In this document: positions 47,593 through 59,463 of the stretch, in pieces
Layout of the letters: each line of letters begins with the position of its first letter
Position numbering within the stretch: position 1 is the stretch's first letter
NCBI GenBank assembly: GCA_026874595.1
Contig: CM049322.1
Span: 9,749,900-9,813,899 of the forward strand
DNA length: 64,000 nucleotides
Origin: Sipunculus nudus
Taxonomy: Eukaryota > Annelida > Sipuncula > Golfingiida > Sipunculidae
Direction: 5' to 3'
The notes under the pieces: model-generated
Seen by the model: the letters and a program-made list of their open reading frames with translations, nothing else
Database searches by the model: none
What the model was told of the DNA's origin: nothing
Position numbers and translations under genes: made by a program

Positions 47593-48608
47593 TTATCTCT
47601 TGATTATCAACTTCTGTCTATTTACAGCAGGACAATTGCGTTCGCATATGTTTGTTTGTAATAATATATAGAAAGGACTTATTCTAAATATAATTGGGAA
47701 AATAGTTGCTACTCTATAAGCAAACCATACCTTATTATCGCTGATCCATTTCCATATTAAAACACCCATGACCGGACCATGGCCTGAGACATACATTATA
47801 GATAATGCAAATGTGGTTCCTTTAAACTTTGCAATCGTGTTTCTTAAAGTGTCATCGTCGTTGCTACCTCTCATATTTAGTCGCTCATGTTTTGCTTTAA
47901 TTAGGCCAAGTAAGGAAATTGTACTTGATATTAGCAGTAAGATGGTTGCGGATAATTGATAAGAAACAATTAATATTGGTGTAATATATTCACTGGCGCA
48001 AAAAGCCATTTTAAATTCCACGTGAAAAAAAGATTATCCCGTTAATTACCAAAAACACCATTAACTTTATGATTATTCCTATCCATACCCTTTTCCTTGA
48101 CCACCAAATCTTCGTCTTAAATGGAAAAACAACGGACCCCATCTGCATTACTGAAATGCCAATAATCATTGAAGCTGAAAAGGCAAATAATGTAGCCAAT
48201 AAGAAACCAGTCAGTGAACAAAGCAATCTCTTAGGAACTTTTTGCTTCCAGTCATTGACAAGTCTTGCTGCATTTAAAGTTTCATGAATGATATTTGTCA
48301 CGGACAGACAAAACAGATACCCAGAGATTGCCTGTAAGCGATTGTTTTTCCGCAGAACCAGAATTGCCCCAAATAGGTTAAAAAGCATGCTTGTAGCTAT
48401 TAAGGCTGCCTTTCCATGCGTATAAACAGACCAAAACAGTTCTGACTCAGGAGATGTAGCGCCCTCTGCCGCTGTCACAGTGAGCCATTCCGTTGTTTCG
48501 GATGGACCAAAATTAGTTTTGGTGAAGTCCTCTTGATCTTCTTCGTCTGCTGCTGTCGATATTCCAACTGACAAGAACGCATGTCCAATGATTGATGTAT
48601 TGACCCAT
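47593..48608 (-). pseudogene. Seven-transmembrane receptor, right copy, two frameshifts
   Basis: The exon begins after acceptor ACCTTCAG at 48608 with WVNTSIIGHAFLSVGIST, an acidic extracellular stretch (ADEEDQEDFTKTNFG), then TM1 (AALIATSMLFNLFGAILVL), TM2, TM3 (FLLATLFAFSASMIIGISVM), a basic loop, TM4, TM5, TM6 and TM7. Hydrophobic spacing fits a divergent rhodopsin-class GPCR, though the DRY and NPxxY motifs are not clear. Near 48025 a run of seven A (six bases, ATGAAA, in the left copy) adds one base and breaks the frame after TM4. Near 47662 four bases are missing relative to the left copy, so the tail changes from SPFFIYIITN to SPFYILLQTN and loses the Cys pair. An upstream exon must exist beyond 48608. 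Either a pseudogene or affected by consensus errors. Confidence 0.7.
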
Positions 48609-49067
48609 CTGAAGGTAAAACAAACACATACTAAGTATGTTGCTTTGAGTTAGCTCTGTCAGATGCAGTGTAATGAGATATGTATGCATTGATAAGTATA
48701 TGCACCTCAGTGTAATCCAGTTGTGAGTTATTTTAGTGGACTAAAGCATTCAATGAAAACGTCCCTGGAATACACAGAAATTCCAAGAAAACAGTGAGCG
48801 TCGGGCAAAGAGCCGGTGACATATATCACATTGTATAAGATTAGATCACTAATGGTGTAATATAATTTGAACTATATAGTTTCAGATTCTCGGTATCTCT
48901 TACTTTTCCTTGATACATTCCTCTTGCTACAACATGCATTAAGCATCAGATTGAATGGAGTTGCCTGGTGTTTCAGCACATTAAACATTTTATATTATTC
49001 TTAAAAATACTCTTTTCTGTAGAGACTTCAGTAAATGTATCAAACTATATAGTTAAGGGAAATGTAA

Positions 49068-49069
<2 letters not shown>

Positions 49070-49107
<38 letters not shown>
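49070..49107. repeat. (TA)n microsatellite
   Basis: About 18 TA units. Confidence 0.95.
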
Positions 49108-49110
<3 letters not shown>

Positions 49111-50156
49111 ACAGATGACAGGGTGCAGTTATTATTACTGTTAAGGTTACAGGTCGTGACTGATGCAGTCACTATTTTGGTGCATGTGATAGGTTGTCAC
49201 AACGCATGTAATTTTGTTATGTTACTTGTTTGGACAACCAATCTGACCGTATAATATTACTCTAAAAATTACCTGTTTTCTCATGTTATTAGTCTTGCTG
49301 TACGGTTTTCGACTGCACGAAACAGCTTAATTATATCAAGCAAGTGGGGTTTCCCCAGGTTAACGTGATTAAAACATCCAACCTAACATTTTAAGGTAAA
49401 AAAATATGTATAGGAATATTTATAATCTCTTATAATCACCTTTATGACAACAAATTTAAAAACCAGCTTTTTGTCGGTCCGTCAACATTTATGTGTCATG
49501 AATGATGCAAAACAGTCGCTCGGGGTAACTTTATAAAAACCTGCAAGAATTAATATAAAGCTGACACAATAACGTAAGATTAATAATAATTTAAAAAAGC
49601 AGTGTTTTAACTAACGCCGGGAGGGCCTCACACGTTCAAGTTCGCTTGGAGCGTCGCGGTTAAGTGATCGCACACATGCGGAAATCCGTTGACCAAATTC
49701 AGGACACCAGCCTCGACAGCGATGTCGCGATCTGGTCAAAATGCTTCAAAAACCGGTAGCTTCTGTATTTAAATGTTCCTTGATGTCTTCCTTCGTCTTC
49801 TTTTTCCATGACCGTTGCATATATGAACCGTGCAAGGTCATGTTCAACCGTTGACGGTCACACACGGATATCTGGGTACGCGGATATTTGGTGAGCAGAT
49901 ATTTAGGAAGCGGACAACTGGATAGCGGGTAGCCGGGCGGACACCGTTGTGTATTGCTTCGGGTAGGGGCGACAACGTTAAACGCACTAACCACCTGCTG
50001 TTACCTAAGATGAATCAACTCTGACCTTGTAATTAACTAAATTTTCAATTTATATCTGAAATGAATTTTACCTAGATATTTGTGTTTTGGATATTCTGCA
50101 ATGCTTAAACATAATTGCAGTTGGCTCCCTAACTCAGAGATAGGTCTTGGGTACCC

Positions 50157-50255
50157 GAAGTACTCTTACTCATGAGTACTAATTAGAGATCTCATACAAA
50201 TACTCGAGTACTGTTTAAGTACATATAAAAAAGAGTACTTTTATGAGTACTATTG
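50157..50255. repeat. Cluster of GAGTACT/AGTACTC palindromes
   Basis: Within 100 bases AGTACT and its extensions (CATGAGTACT, CTCGAGTACT, AGAGTACTTT, ATGAGTACT) occur six times on alternating phases. AGTACT is itself palindromic. Confidence 0.75.
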
Positions 50256-50518
50256 AGAATTTCAGTATATGCACATATAATGATAAAATTATAGATATTT
50301 ATACATTAATCATACACACACTCACACACATATATATACATATATGCTGAGAAGTGAAAACCAAAGACTAAAATGGATGTGTGCATTAGAGCCCTGGCCT
50401 GGTGTTCAAGATGAAACCCACGACCTAATTAGTGTTGCACACTCAATCAGAGGTGTTAAGTATGGTTGGTGTTAATGGCAGAGGGATTATAAACATAAAG
50501 TTGAAACCCCTGTTCACA

Positions 50519-51460
50519 GTTGAGCCCTCTCAGCCGTCCGTCCGTTAACAAGGCACAAACTGTAACTGCTGGACCTAGAATCTTGTAACTTGACATCCTT
50601 GGAGGTTCATAAAAAATCTCCTTTGAAACCTGAAATTAGGTCTCTGTTACCCATATTCTTTGAGCTATGGGGCTCCGAAGTACCCCCCAGAATAAAGAAA
50701 ATTTGATACAAAAGCTCAATTACCTGAACAACTAATGCAGTGTTCACCATGAATTTTTGCATGGATATTGATAATGGAGTGTTCCATCACTTCCTGCAGA
50801 CTGGTGCCGCCACCTGTATTTTTTTCCAATTTTACGATTTTTTTTCTATATATTTGAGACCTTCAAAGAAGCTGTCATCTGTTAACAGGGCACAAATCGT
50901 AACCGCTGGACCTGGATTCTTCTAACTTAAGATCAAGAGAGGTTCATGAAAAGTCTCTATGGAAACCTGAAATTCGGTCTCTGTTACCCATATCCTTTGA
51001 GCTATGGGGCTTGTAAGTACTCCTAAGAATAATTAAAAAATGTGATACAAAAGCTGCAGTATCTGAATAACTAATGTACTGATGGCCATGATTTTTTGCA
51101 TTCATGTTGATCATGGAGTGTTTCATCAGTTCCTGCAGACTGGTGGCGCCACCTATTTTTTTCATTTGTACGCATTTTTTTCTCATTTTGAGACTTTCAA
51201 ATAAAGCCTCATCTTGTAACAGGTCACAAATCGTAACCACTTGACCTAGAATCTTCATACTTGACATCTAGGGAGCTCCATGAAAAGTCTTTATGGAAAT
51301 CTGAAATTAAGTCTCTGTTACCCATATCCTCTGAGCTATTGGGCTCATAAGTACCACTGAAATAATTAAAAATGTGATACAAAAACGGTGTTTGTTTCTG
51401 GAGAACTCCTCTGAGACCCTTGGACTGATCTTCCGTAACCCGGCATAGTTGTTCCCTCAC
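50519..51460 (-). repeat. Array of ~330-bp tandem repeats, left inverted arm
   Basis: TCTGTTACCCATAT(T/C)CTTTGAGCTATGGG begins at about 50641, 50982 and 51310, a period of 330-340 bases. On the minus strand each unit contains TGCAGGAACTGATG(G/A)AACACTCC and CATGAT. It starts near 50530 with CCGTCCGTCCGTTAAC. The same units in opposite orientation form the array at 55560-56608. Open frames of 70-107 codons across it are a property of the repeat and are not conserved in frame between units. Confidence 0.75.
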
Positions 51461-51914
51461 CTATGTAGTTGTGCATAACAAAGACAGGTGGCACCACCTG
51501 CAATCCTTTCTGGGCAGTCTAATCTGGGTGTCTTTTAGATAACAGCCGATATCTCAGGAGTGGCTCAATGTATTGAGCTGAAAATTAGCATGTATATAGA
51601 TCTTGGATCTCTCCATCTTGTAATCGAATTCAACAACCCTTGATTTCAGCTGAGCGTCATGGCCCATAGACCACTAGTTTTATTCTCACAAGCCACTAAA
51701 ACATTTTTCATTGATATCGTTTCACCGACCGTAAGGACTTGTATATTTGATATATTCTTCTAAATGAACAAATTAAAGTTGGATATTTATTATTGAATTA
51801 AAGTGTGTTTAAAAATAACCGTTTTCTTCGGTATCTTTTCACCAACCGGAAGGACTATAATATTAATATATCTAATTAATTTGAATATATTAGAATATGT
51901 ATTATAAATATATA

Positions 51915-51917
<3 letters not shown>

Positions 51918-51969
<52 letters not shown>

Positions 51970-51970
51970 G
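51918..51970. repeat. (TA)n microsatellite
   Basis: TA run with one TATG interruption. Confidence 0.9.
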
Positions 51971-53024
51971 AAAAGTGTACCATAACAGGTTATATCTGCG
52001 CCTCATACATAAAAGAGGTACATATATATAGTATATATTTGTATGCACTGTTTATATATGTACATTTAATATTGGCGCCAGATCGGCCCTCTGACTTTAT
52101 AGCCAAACCACTGGCTTGCCAGAGTGCCTGGACATCTAACTCTGAGGATCGCATTATAAGGCCCCATGAGGATGCAAATATTTTTGTCATTTTTGACAAC
52201 GCCTCATTGCTTACAAGTATCGTGTCACTTCAGATAAACCCACTAGACCTTTAATTAAGTTTATTATCTCTCCAACGACACATACCATGTGTGTGAAATA
52301 TTCCGTTATAACCCAATATATTCGTATATTGTTCTGCGTGTGTGGGAGATTTCTGCCTGAGGACTGCCTGTGTGGCCTGGTCTTGCAGGGCGTTCCTAAA
52401 TTCGCATGTGTCCAGACTCCGTCGTGTTTGTCACGGCTAATTTAATATAGATCCATAACAATTAATTGGGTCCAGATTTGATTTAAAATATATTTTGTTT
52501 ATGTTCCAGGATAATAAACCTCTGTGCACTTTGTAATAATTGTATATGTACATTTTGACTTTAAAGCGCATGTTATTATTAATTAATTGTTTATCACTGT
52601 AATAAAATTTCTCAAATTGAATCCGTAGTCAGTTCCATTTTAAGTTTATTGAGAGAGATAGAGAGGGGACAATTTATTGAGTTTCCGATTGATTGGTCAT
52701 TTAAATTGAAACCTATAAGAGAGATCAAGTAATGATATAAAATTAGAATAATTTATTTGAAATAATCATTTAATTATAGGATTTGAAATTATTACCTGAT
52801 AGAGCGATCATTTTAAATTAAAAGATAGAGATAAAGAAATATAGAGATATAACGAAAGAGAGAAAGAGAGGCAGAAAGATACAGGGGGCGATTTGCTCAG
52901 TTTCCGATCGAGTTATTTTTTAAATACACAAATAAGAAAGCGAGTAATTACATAAAATGATGAGAAATTCATTTAAAATTATTATTTAATAATAAAAAAA
53001 TGAAATGTATATATGATTAAGATG

Positions 53025-53028
<4 letters not shown>

Positions 53029-53061
<33 letters not shown>
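53029..53061. repeat. (GA)n microsatellite
   Basis: About 16 GA units. Confidence 0.9.
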
Positions 53062-53063
<2 letters not shown>

Positions 53064-54290
53064 TTGCTAATAAGTGCTAATTAGCAAGTGTCGGTAATAA
53101 ATATGAGCTCATTCCCGGCTGACTGACCTGCGGCCTCCGTACGCCCGTCAATTAGCGATATGCCGTGCACTGTGAGTTCATGGTTAACCAATAATAAATT
53201 GATACACTGCTAGTTTCCCCCGAGGCGACGGGTGGTCCTGTAAGCACATCTGAAACTAGACAAGCACTCAAAGAGCGCAGACCTCCAACAAATCAGCTCA
53301 TTAACCTCAAATAGAACTGTCAGAAAAGCAGCATTTTTTTAAATATTCCTTGAACAAGAATATTTCTGTATTTAAATTTAATCATTTTTTGAACACACAT
53401 TCTATATTCTATAGATAAGGAATCTTACACGCTACTACTAAAGAAACTGGCCCTCAAAACTTGCCAAGGTCGGGTTTTGGCCCTATCTCCTGTGGGGGTG
53501 GGGGTTCTGGGGAGCTTAAGTCATTTGCTTTCTTTCAGGGCCGAGGTCTATAAAAATCAACGACAAGCAACTTTGGTCCCCTGCTTTACGTTGAATTACT
53601 GACACCTTTCATGTAAACGGCACGTACATGTGCTATAACATCATTGTGCTCTATGACGTCACGACTCTCTCCAAATAAAGCCATATCGTCACCAGCTTAA
53701 CTTCGCAGTGTAAGCAAATATGCAAATGACCCCCAGGAGACACCAGCTCTCATTCGGGACTCTTTTATACGCATTGCTTCGGCCCAAAATTTAATCAATG
53801 AAAGTTGTATCATTGCCGAGCTATCCTGAAACTTTCATCAAACTCCGTTAAAAACGAACAATTAACAACCGTGCCATCAATGATATAATTTCATCATACC
53901 ACCATATAAAAAATTATACTACTGTAGATTCAGAAATGTTTATTGATATTTCATTTATTTCTTTTTATGGATCAACATATTCAACGAATCTATGAAACGA
54001 TGAAAAAAAAAATCACAAGAGAGTCGTTGACGTTGGTCAAAAATAATCTTAACGGCAGCTGGTGGTTCAATTCATCCATACTTATATTCGCTGGCTAATG
54101 AGTTTCTATTAAAGTACATAAAATTGTTTGTAACTATTTTAAATGTCATTTTTTTATATTATAAAAATGTGCTGAATTGCTTTTCCTGTTTATTACTGAT
54201 AGTACTTTTAAAAAAATATCCTGTCCTTATCCTATTATTTCCCCTAATATCGCATAGATTTTGCCCCCTGAAATGGCGATTAATGTTTAC

Positions 54291-54316
54291 AAAAAAAAAA
54301 AAAAAAAAAAAAAAAT
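54291..54316. repeat. Poly-A tract
   Basis: About 26 A. Could be a retroposon tail on the plus strand, but no retroposed body was recognised upstream. Confidence 0.8.
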
Positions 54317-55559
54317 CACACTTTAGTTTATAGCGAAAACTTCTCCCCGCATTCTTTTTTTTGTACACATGTTTGAATGTTCGTAACCATGGTTACACCC
54401 ACACTCATTTCCATCACTCGTGTAGCGAATGTAGACAGCATTTTTCCCCGAATGTTTTGAGTGCGTTAAAGTGAGTCATTGATAAGACACACGGTATTTC
54501 CACCGAATGTTGCCGACAGTTGCACGCAAGTAAGAGCCGTAAGTAAGCATTACAGAATAGAGGAATGCAAATTATGCCCGGATTAATTTAAGATCAGTGA
54601 AATGTTTGTTTGGTAGGCCCTTTAAGCCGAATTCATATGCTTTAAAAAAATCCAAATAGTTGGCACAGTGATTGCCGAAGGACATTATTGGCTCCCAGAT
54701 CCTTCAGCGATTACGGGCACTACATGTCACTACCATCAAGTACTTAATTAAAAAAAGAAACTTTTTTTTGTGGAAATTTCCTTTTCACTTTCCTTCGATC
54801 AAATGAGGAATTACGTTTGAGATGAAGGTGACGTGTTCCGTTGAAATAACATAGAGCCGGTGAATCGACTGGCACGTGTCGGCCACGGCTTATTTATTCA
54901 TGTGTAAGTGTCGGACCAGGCTAGGCTTGTTTTTTTTTTTTTTTTTCTGCTGAACAATGACTGATTGACCGTGGTCGAGACGCACCGTGTGATAACGTCT
55001 CAGCCGAGCCACCGTTATATTACCTGTGTATATGTTATCATCTTCATAGCGTAGATATAGATATAATAACGGGAATTGGTAACATTTGCTTTCTCGTTCC
55101 ACATTTTCAAATACCCCATGGAATGCTTTTAGCACAAACCCACGTAGTTTTTAGACCAGAATATTATCTGAATCTACAGTATTATATAAACATGTGATTG
55201 GTAAATCAAAAGTCGCATAATGAAATAAGGTAGTATTTAACTAACTCATTCAGGATAGTGTACATTTTTTTTCTCGTTGCCATTGCAAGAATATACGGAA
55301 ACGCAAAAAAAGCCTTTTTGTTGGTTGCAGCCCTGTGATATATTGGTGAATTAAAGAGTGGATATTTTTATAAATTTAGTGGAAAATGACCCATGACTTT
55401 TTTTTTATAATATAAATCTGGAAGTCTGTCCCGTTATTCTTTATGAACGCCCGCCTGGGCGCTACCGCACGCAAATTTTCACCTTCCACTTTTGCCACTT
55501 GCATTCCAAAATCATGCATTTTGTGAAGAATCCTAAGAAATGGGTTTCAGTGGGCTTTT

Positions 55560-56608
55560 GGACAGATGACCATTTCATTTGAAGGTCTCATAAACAGAAA
55601 AAATGCATAAAAATTAAAAAAAATGTAGGAACTGATGAAACACTCCATGATCGATATGCATGCAAAGAATCATTGCAATCAATGTATAAGTTATTTATAT
55701 ACTGGAGCTTTTGTAAAACATTTTTAATTGTTCGGGGGGGGGGGGGGGGGTATGAGCCCAATAGCTCGGAGGATAAGGGTAATCGAGACCTTAATTTAAC
55801 TTTCCATGAAGACTTTTTATGGACTCCCCTAGATCTCAAGTATGAAGATTAAAGGTCAAGGGGTTACTATTTTTTCCGTCTTTCAATATGAGGCTTTATT
55901 TTAAGGTCTCAAAAATTAAGAAAAAAAAAAAAAAATAGAAAAAATGATGAAAATACAGGTGGCTCCGCCAGTTTGCAGGAACTGATGGAACACTCCATTA
56001 TCTATATTCATACAAAGAATCATAGTAAGCGATGCATTAGTTATTCAGATACTGGAGCTTTTGTATCATATTTTTAATTATTCTGATGGGTACTGACAAG
56101 CCCCATAGCTTGGAGGATATGGATAAGAGAGATCTTATTCCAGGTTGCCAAACAGATTTTCACGGACCTATCAGGATGTCAAGATTTGTGCCCTGTTAAC
56201 AGATGACAGCTTCTTTGAAGGTCTCACAAAAAGAGAAAAATCGTAAAAATTGTAAAGAACTGATGCTGATTGCAGGAACTGATGGAACACTCCACGATCA
56301 ATAATCATGCAGAGAATCATGGTCATCAATGCAGTAGTTATTCAGCTACTAAAGCTGTTGTATTATTTTTTCTTATTATGCTGGGGGTACTTACGAGACC
56401 CATAGCTCGGAGAATATGGGTAACAGAGACCTTATTTCAGGTTTCCAAGGAGATTGTACATGGACATCCCAAGATATTAAGTTGGAATATTCAGAGTCCA
56501 GCGGGAACGATTTATGCCCTGTTAACGGACGGCCGGCCTGACGACCAGCTAGACGGACGGACGGACGGACGACGGACGAAGAGTGATCGCTATAGCTTAG
56601 ATGACTTT
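55560..56608 (+). repeat. Array of ~330-bp tandem repeats, right inverted arm
   Basis: GAACTGATG(G/A)AACACTCCA recurs at about 55629, 55979 and 56277, with TCATGCA(A/G)AGAATCAT after it. The units correspond to 50519-51460 in opposite orientation. The array ends with GGACGGACGGACGGACGACG and GTGATCGCTATAGCTTAGAT near 56556-56600. This CGGACGG...TGATC...TATAGC ending is a pattern I recall from dispersed repeats in mollusc genomes; that is recollection and not tested. Confidence 0.75.
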
Positions 56609-56704
56609 CAGTCAGCTGAGTTAAAAATTGTCGTCACTCAGGAATGGAAGCCCCCAAAGATCAGACAAAGCTGCAAACATTTAAATTTTCCCATTTTTTT
56701 TTAA

Positions 56705-57354
56705 ACTCCTCGTGATTTCCAGTTTAGTAATTAATAAAAATGCCGATATCGAACATGTCCCGTTCCAACCAACCCCTTGGCCATCCCTATGTTGAACTAT
56801 GTGACAATATATGGTAGAATAATGATATTTATAATAATTATATTATAGGGTGTGCTTATTAAATGTGTGTCTCTCAAAGGAGTGCATTGGCTTTTGTATT
56901 TATATAAATATATCTATTTATCCTGCAAACAAGTAAGGACCACAATGTAATAAAACATAAGAAGTCTATTTAGAGTTTGAAACCCTAAACGAAACATTTT
57001 CATAATTAAATGGAACGCCCTCAAAACAAGAAAGCATATATTATTTTTCATATTTGAAAACATTTTAATCTCTTATAGATATAAGGTATTAATTCAAATA
57101 ATTAGGGAAGCAGCACAGAGGTAAAAAACATAAAAAATATTTTTAACCATTGTATGACATTCACATATAGTATTACAAACATTATTTGTCCACGGTGAAT
57201 GATAGCCTCATGAAGACGGGATGCTACACGAATGGACCCCCAATATAAGAATGACATTTTTTCTACATTTAGGAAGACATTGGAGCATCATTATATGGAC
57301 CATTTAATTACATACTTAGCGACACACTAGAGCTAAATTCAATATCCAGAGTAC
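56705..57354. other. Non-coding stretch
   Basis: AT-rich. Nothing recognised. Confidence 0.4.
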
Positions 57355-57603
57355 TTACTTGGCGCCAAATGTAGTTGCTTGTTCCATGATTTTTCTTACC
57401 CTAACATATACATTTGCTGTTGAACAATGGCTCTCCAGATTAGTTACCAACAAGAATGGCGTTGAGGATCCGCTGTGACTTCTGTCGCTGCAGCTTGCGC
57501 TAATTATATATATGATCATAGCGTATGACGTGGAACTGGTGCGCATTTCCTTTTGACTGGATTTCCTAATCGATATGCCAACTACGAATAAGGGTGAGAA
57601 CAA
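57355..57603 (-). CDS. Possible exon of an unidentified gene
   Basis: Open minus-strand frame of 82 codons ending TTFGAK just before a consensus donor (AAG/TAAGT context at 57358-57352: GCCAAGTAAGTACT). A related sequence lies at 63880-63990 (GCCGAGCAAGTACT), about 75% alike by eye, where the frame is broken. No domain is recognised. An exon duplicated at both sites, or a non-coding repeat, fits equally well. Confidence 0.2.
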   Translation of the reverse strand: MFSPLFVVGISIRKSSQKEMRTSSTSYAMIIYIISASCSDRSHSGSSTPFLLVTNLESHCSTANVYVRVRKIMEQATTFGAK

Positions 57604-57809
57604 TTGCGTGGCTCTCCTGAAGTCATCAATATTTCAGTCTATAATATTTATAGTTGTGACACTCTTGCCACTCGTTCTGCAAATCATGTATATTTATTTA
57701 TTATATTAAATGAAAGCAGTAGTGGATTCTTCATAGCTCTTTCTAGATATGTCTTATCGTTCACCGAAGCCAACCGTGCTGTATTAAGCAAAATTAAATA
57801 AATTTACTT

Positions 57810-58650
57810 TAGTTATTTCTTTATAAATACAGTTTAGAATATATCTTAAAGATATAATTAGGGAGAATATACTTTGTCTGAACTTTTTTGTATTTTCTTG
57901 ATTATCTATTATTCAGTTTTAGCGAAGTGTACACTATATACGTTTTTCATTTTCCGTTAATAGGACAGTCTGTGATCAAACTAAATTTAAATTAGTTTGT
58001 ATATAAATAAATATATATGTAACACCGGTTAGTTAAAAAACAAAGTCATACGTTGTGTATGTGTAAACCAAGAGTGTGAAACGGAGCTCCGGAGGTCGTA
58101 CATATTTTTCAAGGATATATGTCGATTTCCGAAATGGGATCAAAATGGGTCGAACAGAGCTGTTTTGACATACATGTTTGACTATATGATCCTGATATCA
58201 ATAACTGACATAATTACCATTTCCTTCAAATATTATTTGTTAAATGTGCGGAATCAGGCTTTGCAACCTTGTCCAATGTTATGACCAGTTGCAACTACAA
58301 AAGGCAATTGTCTTAAATTAAGATTTCAAATGATATATCATCTATTTTTCAATACGGACTTTTTACGAAGAAAAAAAGTTTTCAAAGTGTTAATAACAAC
58401 CAGTCATATATAACACTGTCAAGTTTTAAATTTGTTCAAATTTATCTTTTTATTGGGACATTTGGACATCACCTGAAAAAAAGTTCACTCACAAATATTA
58501 CTTTATTTTTTCTATTAAAAAATACTGCGGTATTTAGGTTACTTGGAGATAATTTCTAGAGATCAAAGATGGCGGACGTGTTTTAAATAGCTCTTGATTC
58601 CTGCAACAAATTTGAGAGTTATTAATCATAAAGTGACTAGACTAGATCTA
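57810..58650. other. Non-coding stretch
   Basis: AT-rich. Nothing recognised. Confidence 0.4.
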
Positions 58651-58653
58651 TAA

Positions 58654-59215
58654 AGCTCGGCATACACGCTGCGACGCGACCCGACTTAACTCAACTGGGC
58701 CCAACTGAACATGTAACCTCAAGTTTTCTACAGTTTCTCCCATTTTTGACTCTGCAGACTGACGAAAACTGGCATGCATACACATAACGACCCGGCTCAA
58801 CCAAACTGGATCGACGGAAGAGGCAATACATTCAAATCAACAAAAATGGTTACTTGTTTGTGACTTATGAAAGCAAAGTCATTAATACATGTCATTTTAT
58901 TGATGAGCATACATGTGGTATCTATATCTCGCCCTTTCAATTCTTCCCATCGACTAGCTGAAGGATTTAAGTTTGATATAATATAAGTCTATTTGTGATC
59001 AGAAACGTAGATGTGATTGGTTGCTGACTGTGCGTCTGAACGACGCGACTCAACTGAAACCACATTTTCTGACACTGCCAGAACCCAAAAACTGACGCCG
59101 ACTGGTGCCGACTCTGTTTGAGTCGTCGGGTCTTTTTTCCGCATACACGACTCAACTCAACTAAACAGTTTTTAACCTGTTGAGTTGAGTTGCATCGCAA
59201 CGTGTTTGCCGGGCT
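58654..59215. mobile_element. PIF/Harbinger-like MITE with TAA target duplication
   Basis: Ends AGCTCGGCATACACGCTGCG and, inverted, AGCCCGGCAAACACGTTGCG form a ~28-bp inverted repeat. TAA flanks both sides (58651-58653 and 59216-59218), the 3-bp duplication typical of PIF/Harbinger. The 562-bp body repeats CAACTCAACT/TGAGTTGAGT-type motifs near both ends (GACTTAACTCAACT, GACTCAACTGAAAC, CGACTCAACTCAAC). No transposase. Confidence 0.7.
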
Positions 59216-59463
59216 TAAGTGTGAACATTCACTGAGTGACCTAAGTTACATAGGTTACCCAGTTTTCCAGGCATGGGTGACTTAGTATTACGGTTTCTGT
59301 GCACTCTGTTGAATTGTTCAGTTCAAGTTCACCCTTTTACTTAAAGTTTCACCCTTTACCTCGTTTTTGTTACTACTGACACATAAAGGATATCAGGTGA
59401 GGTGTTTCATTGTATTAATAGTGTAAATAGTGTTGTGTGATATTGATAGTTTGACCAAAAGAA

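Larger units (their letters stand above)
43822..48476 (+). repeat. Tandem segmental duplication, right unit (4.66 kb)
   Basis: Direct repeat of 39294-43821. It differs by missing the TA/CA expansion and by a block of about 540 bases (45797-46340) that replaces about 260 bases of the left unit. Beyond 48476 the receptor exon continues into single-copy sequence, so this unit holds the original 5' end of the gene. Confidence 0.9.
48610..50518. other. Upstream region of the receptor gene, no exon recognised
   Basis: Non-coding AT-rich sequence with a TA run at 49070-49107 and a short GC-richer stretch around 49610-50000. An upstream receptor exon is expected here but was not identified. Confidence 0.4.
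51461..55559. other. 4.1-kb sequence between two inverted repeat arrays
   Basis: No protein family is recognised. It contains a TA run (51918-51970), GA repeats (53029-53060) and a poly-A of about 26 (54291-54316). If the arrays are termini of one element, this is its interior and has no visible transposase. Confidence 0.45.

Noticed and set aside
53710-53775. Promoter-like cluster (ATGCAAAT octamer, TTTTATA)
   Set aside because: Short motifs in AT-rich DNA with no gene downstream; not distinguishable from chance.
56270-56704. 144-codon open frame starting MQELMEHSTINNHAENHGHQ
   Set aside because: It lies in the ~330-bp repeat array. The similar minus-strand frame at 50944-51267 comes from the same repeat, units differ by indels, and no domain is recognisable.
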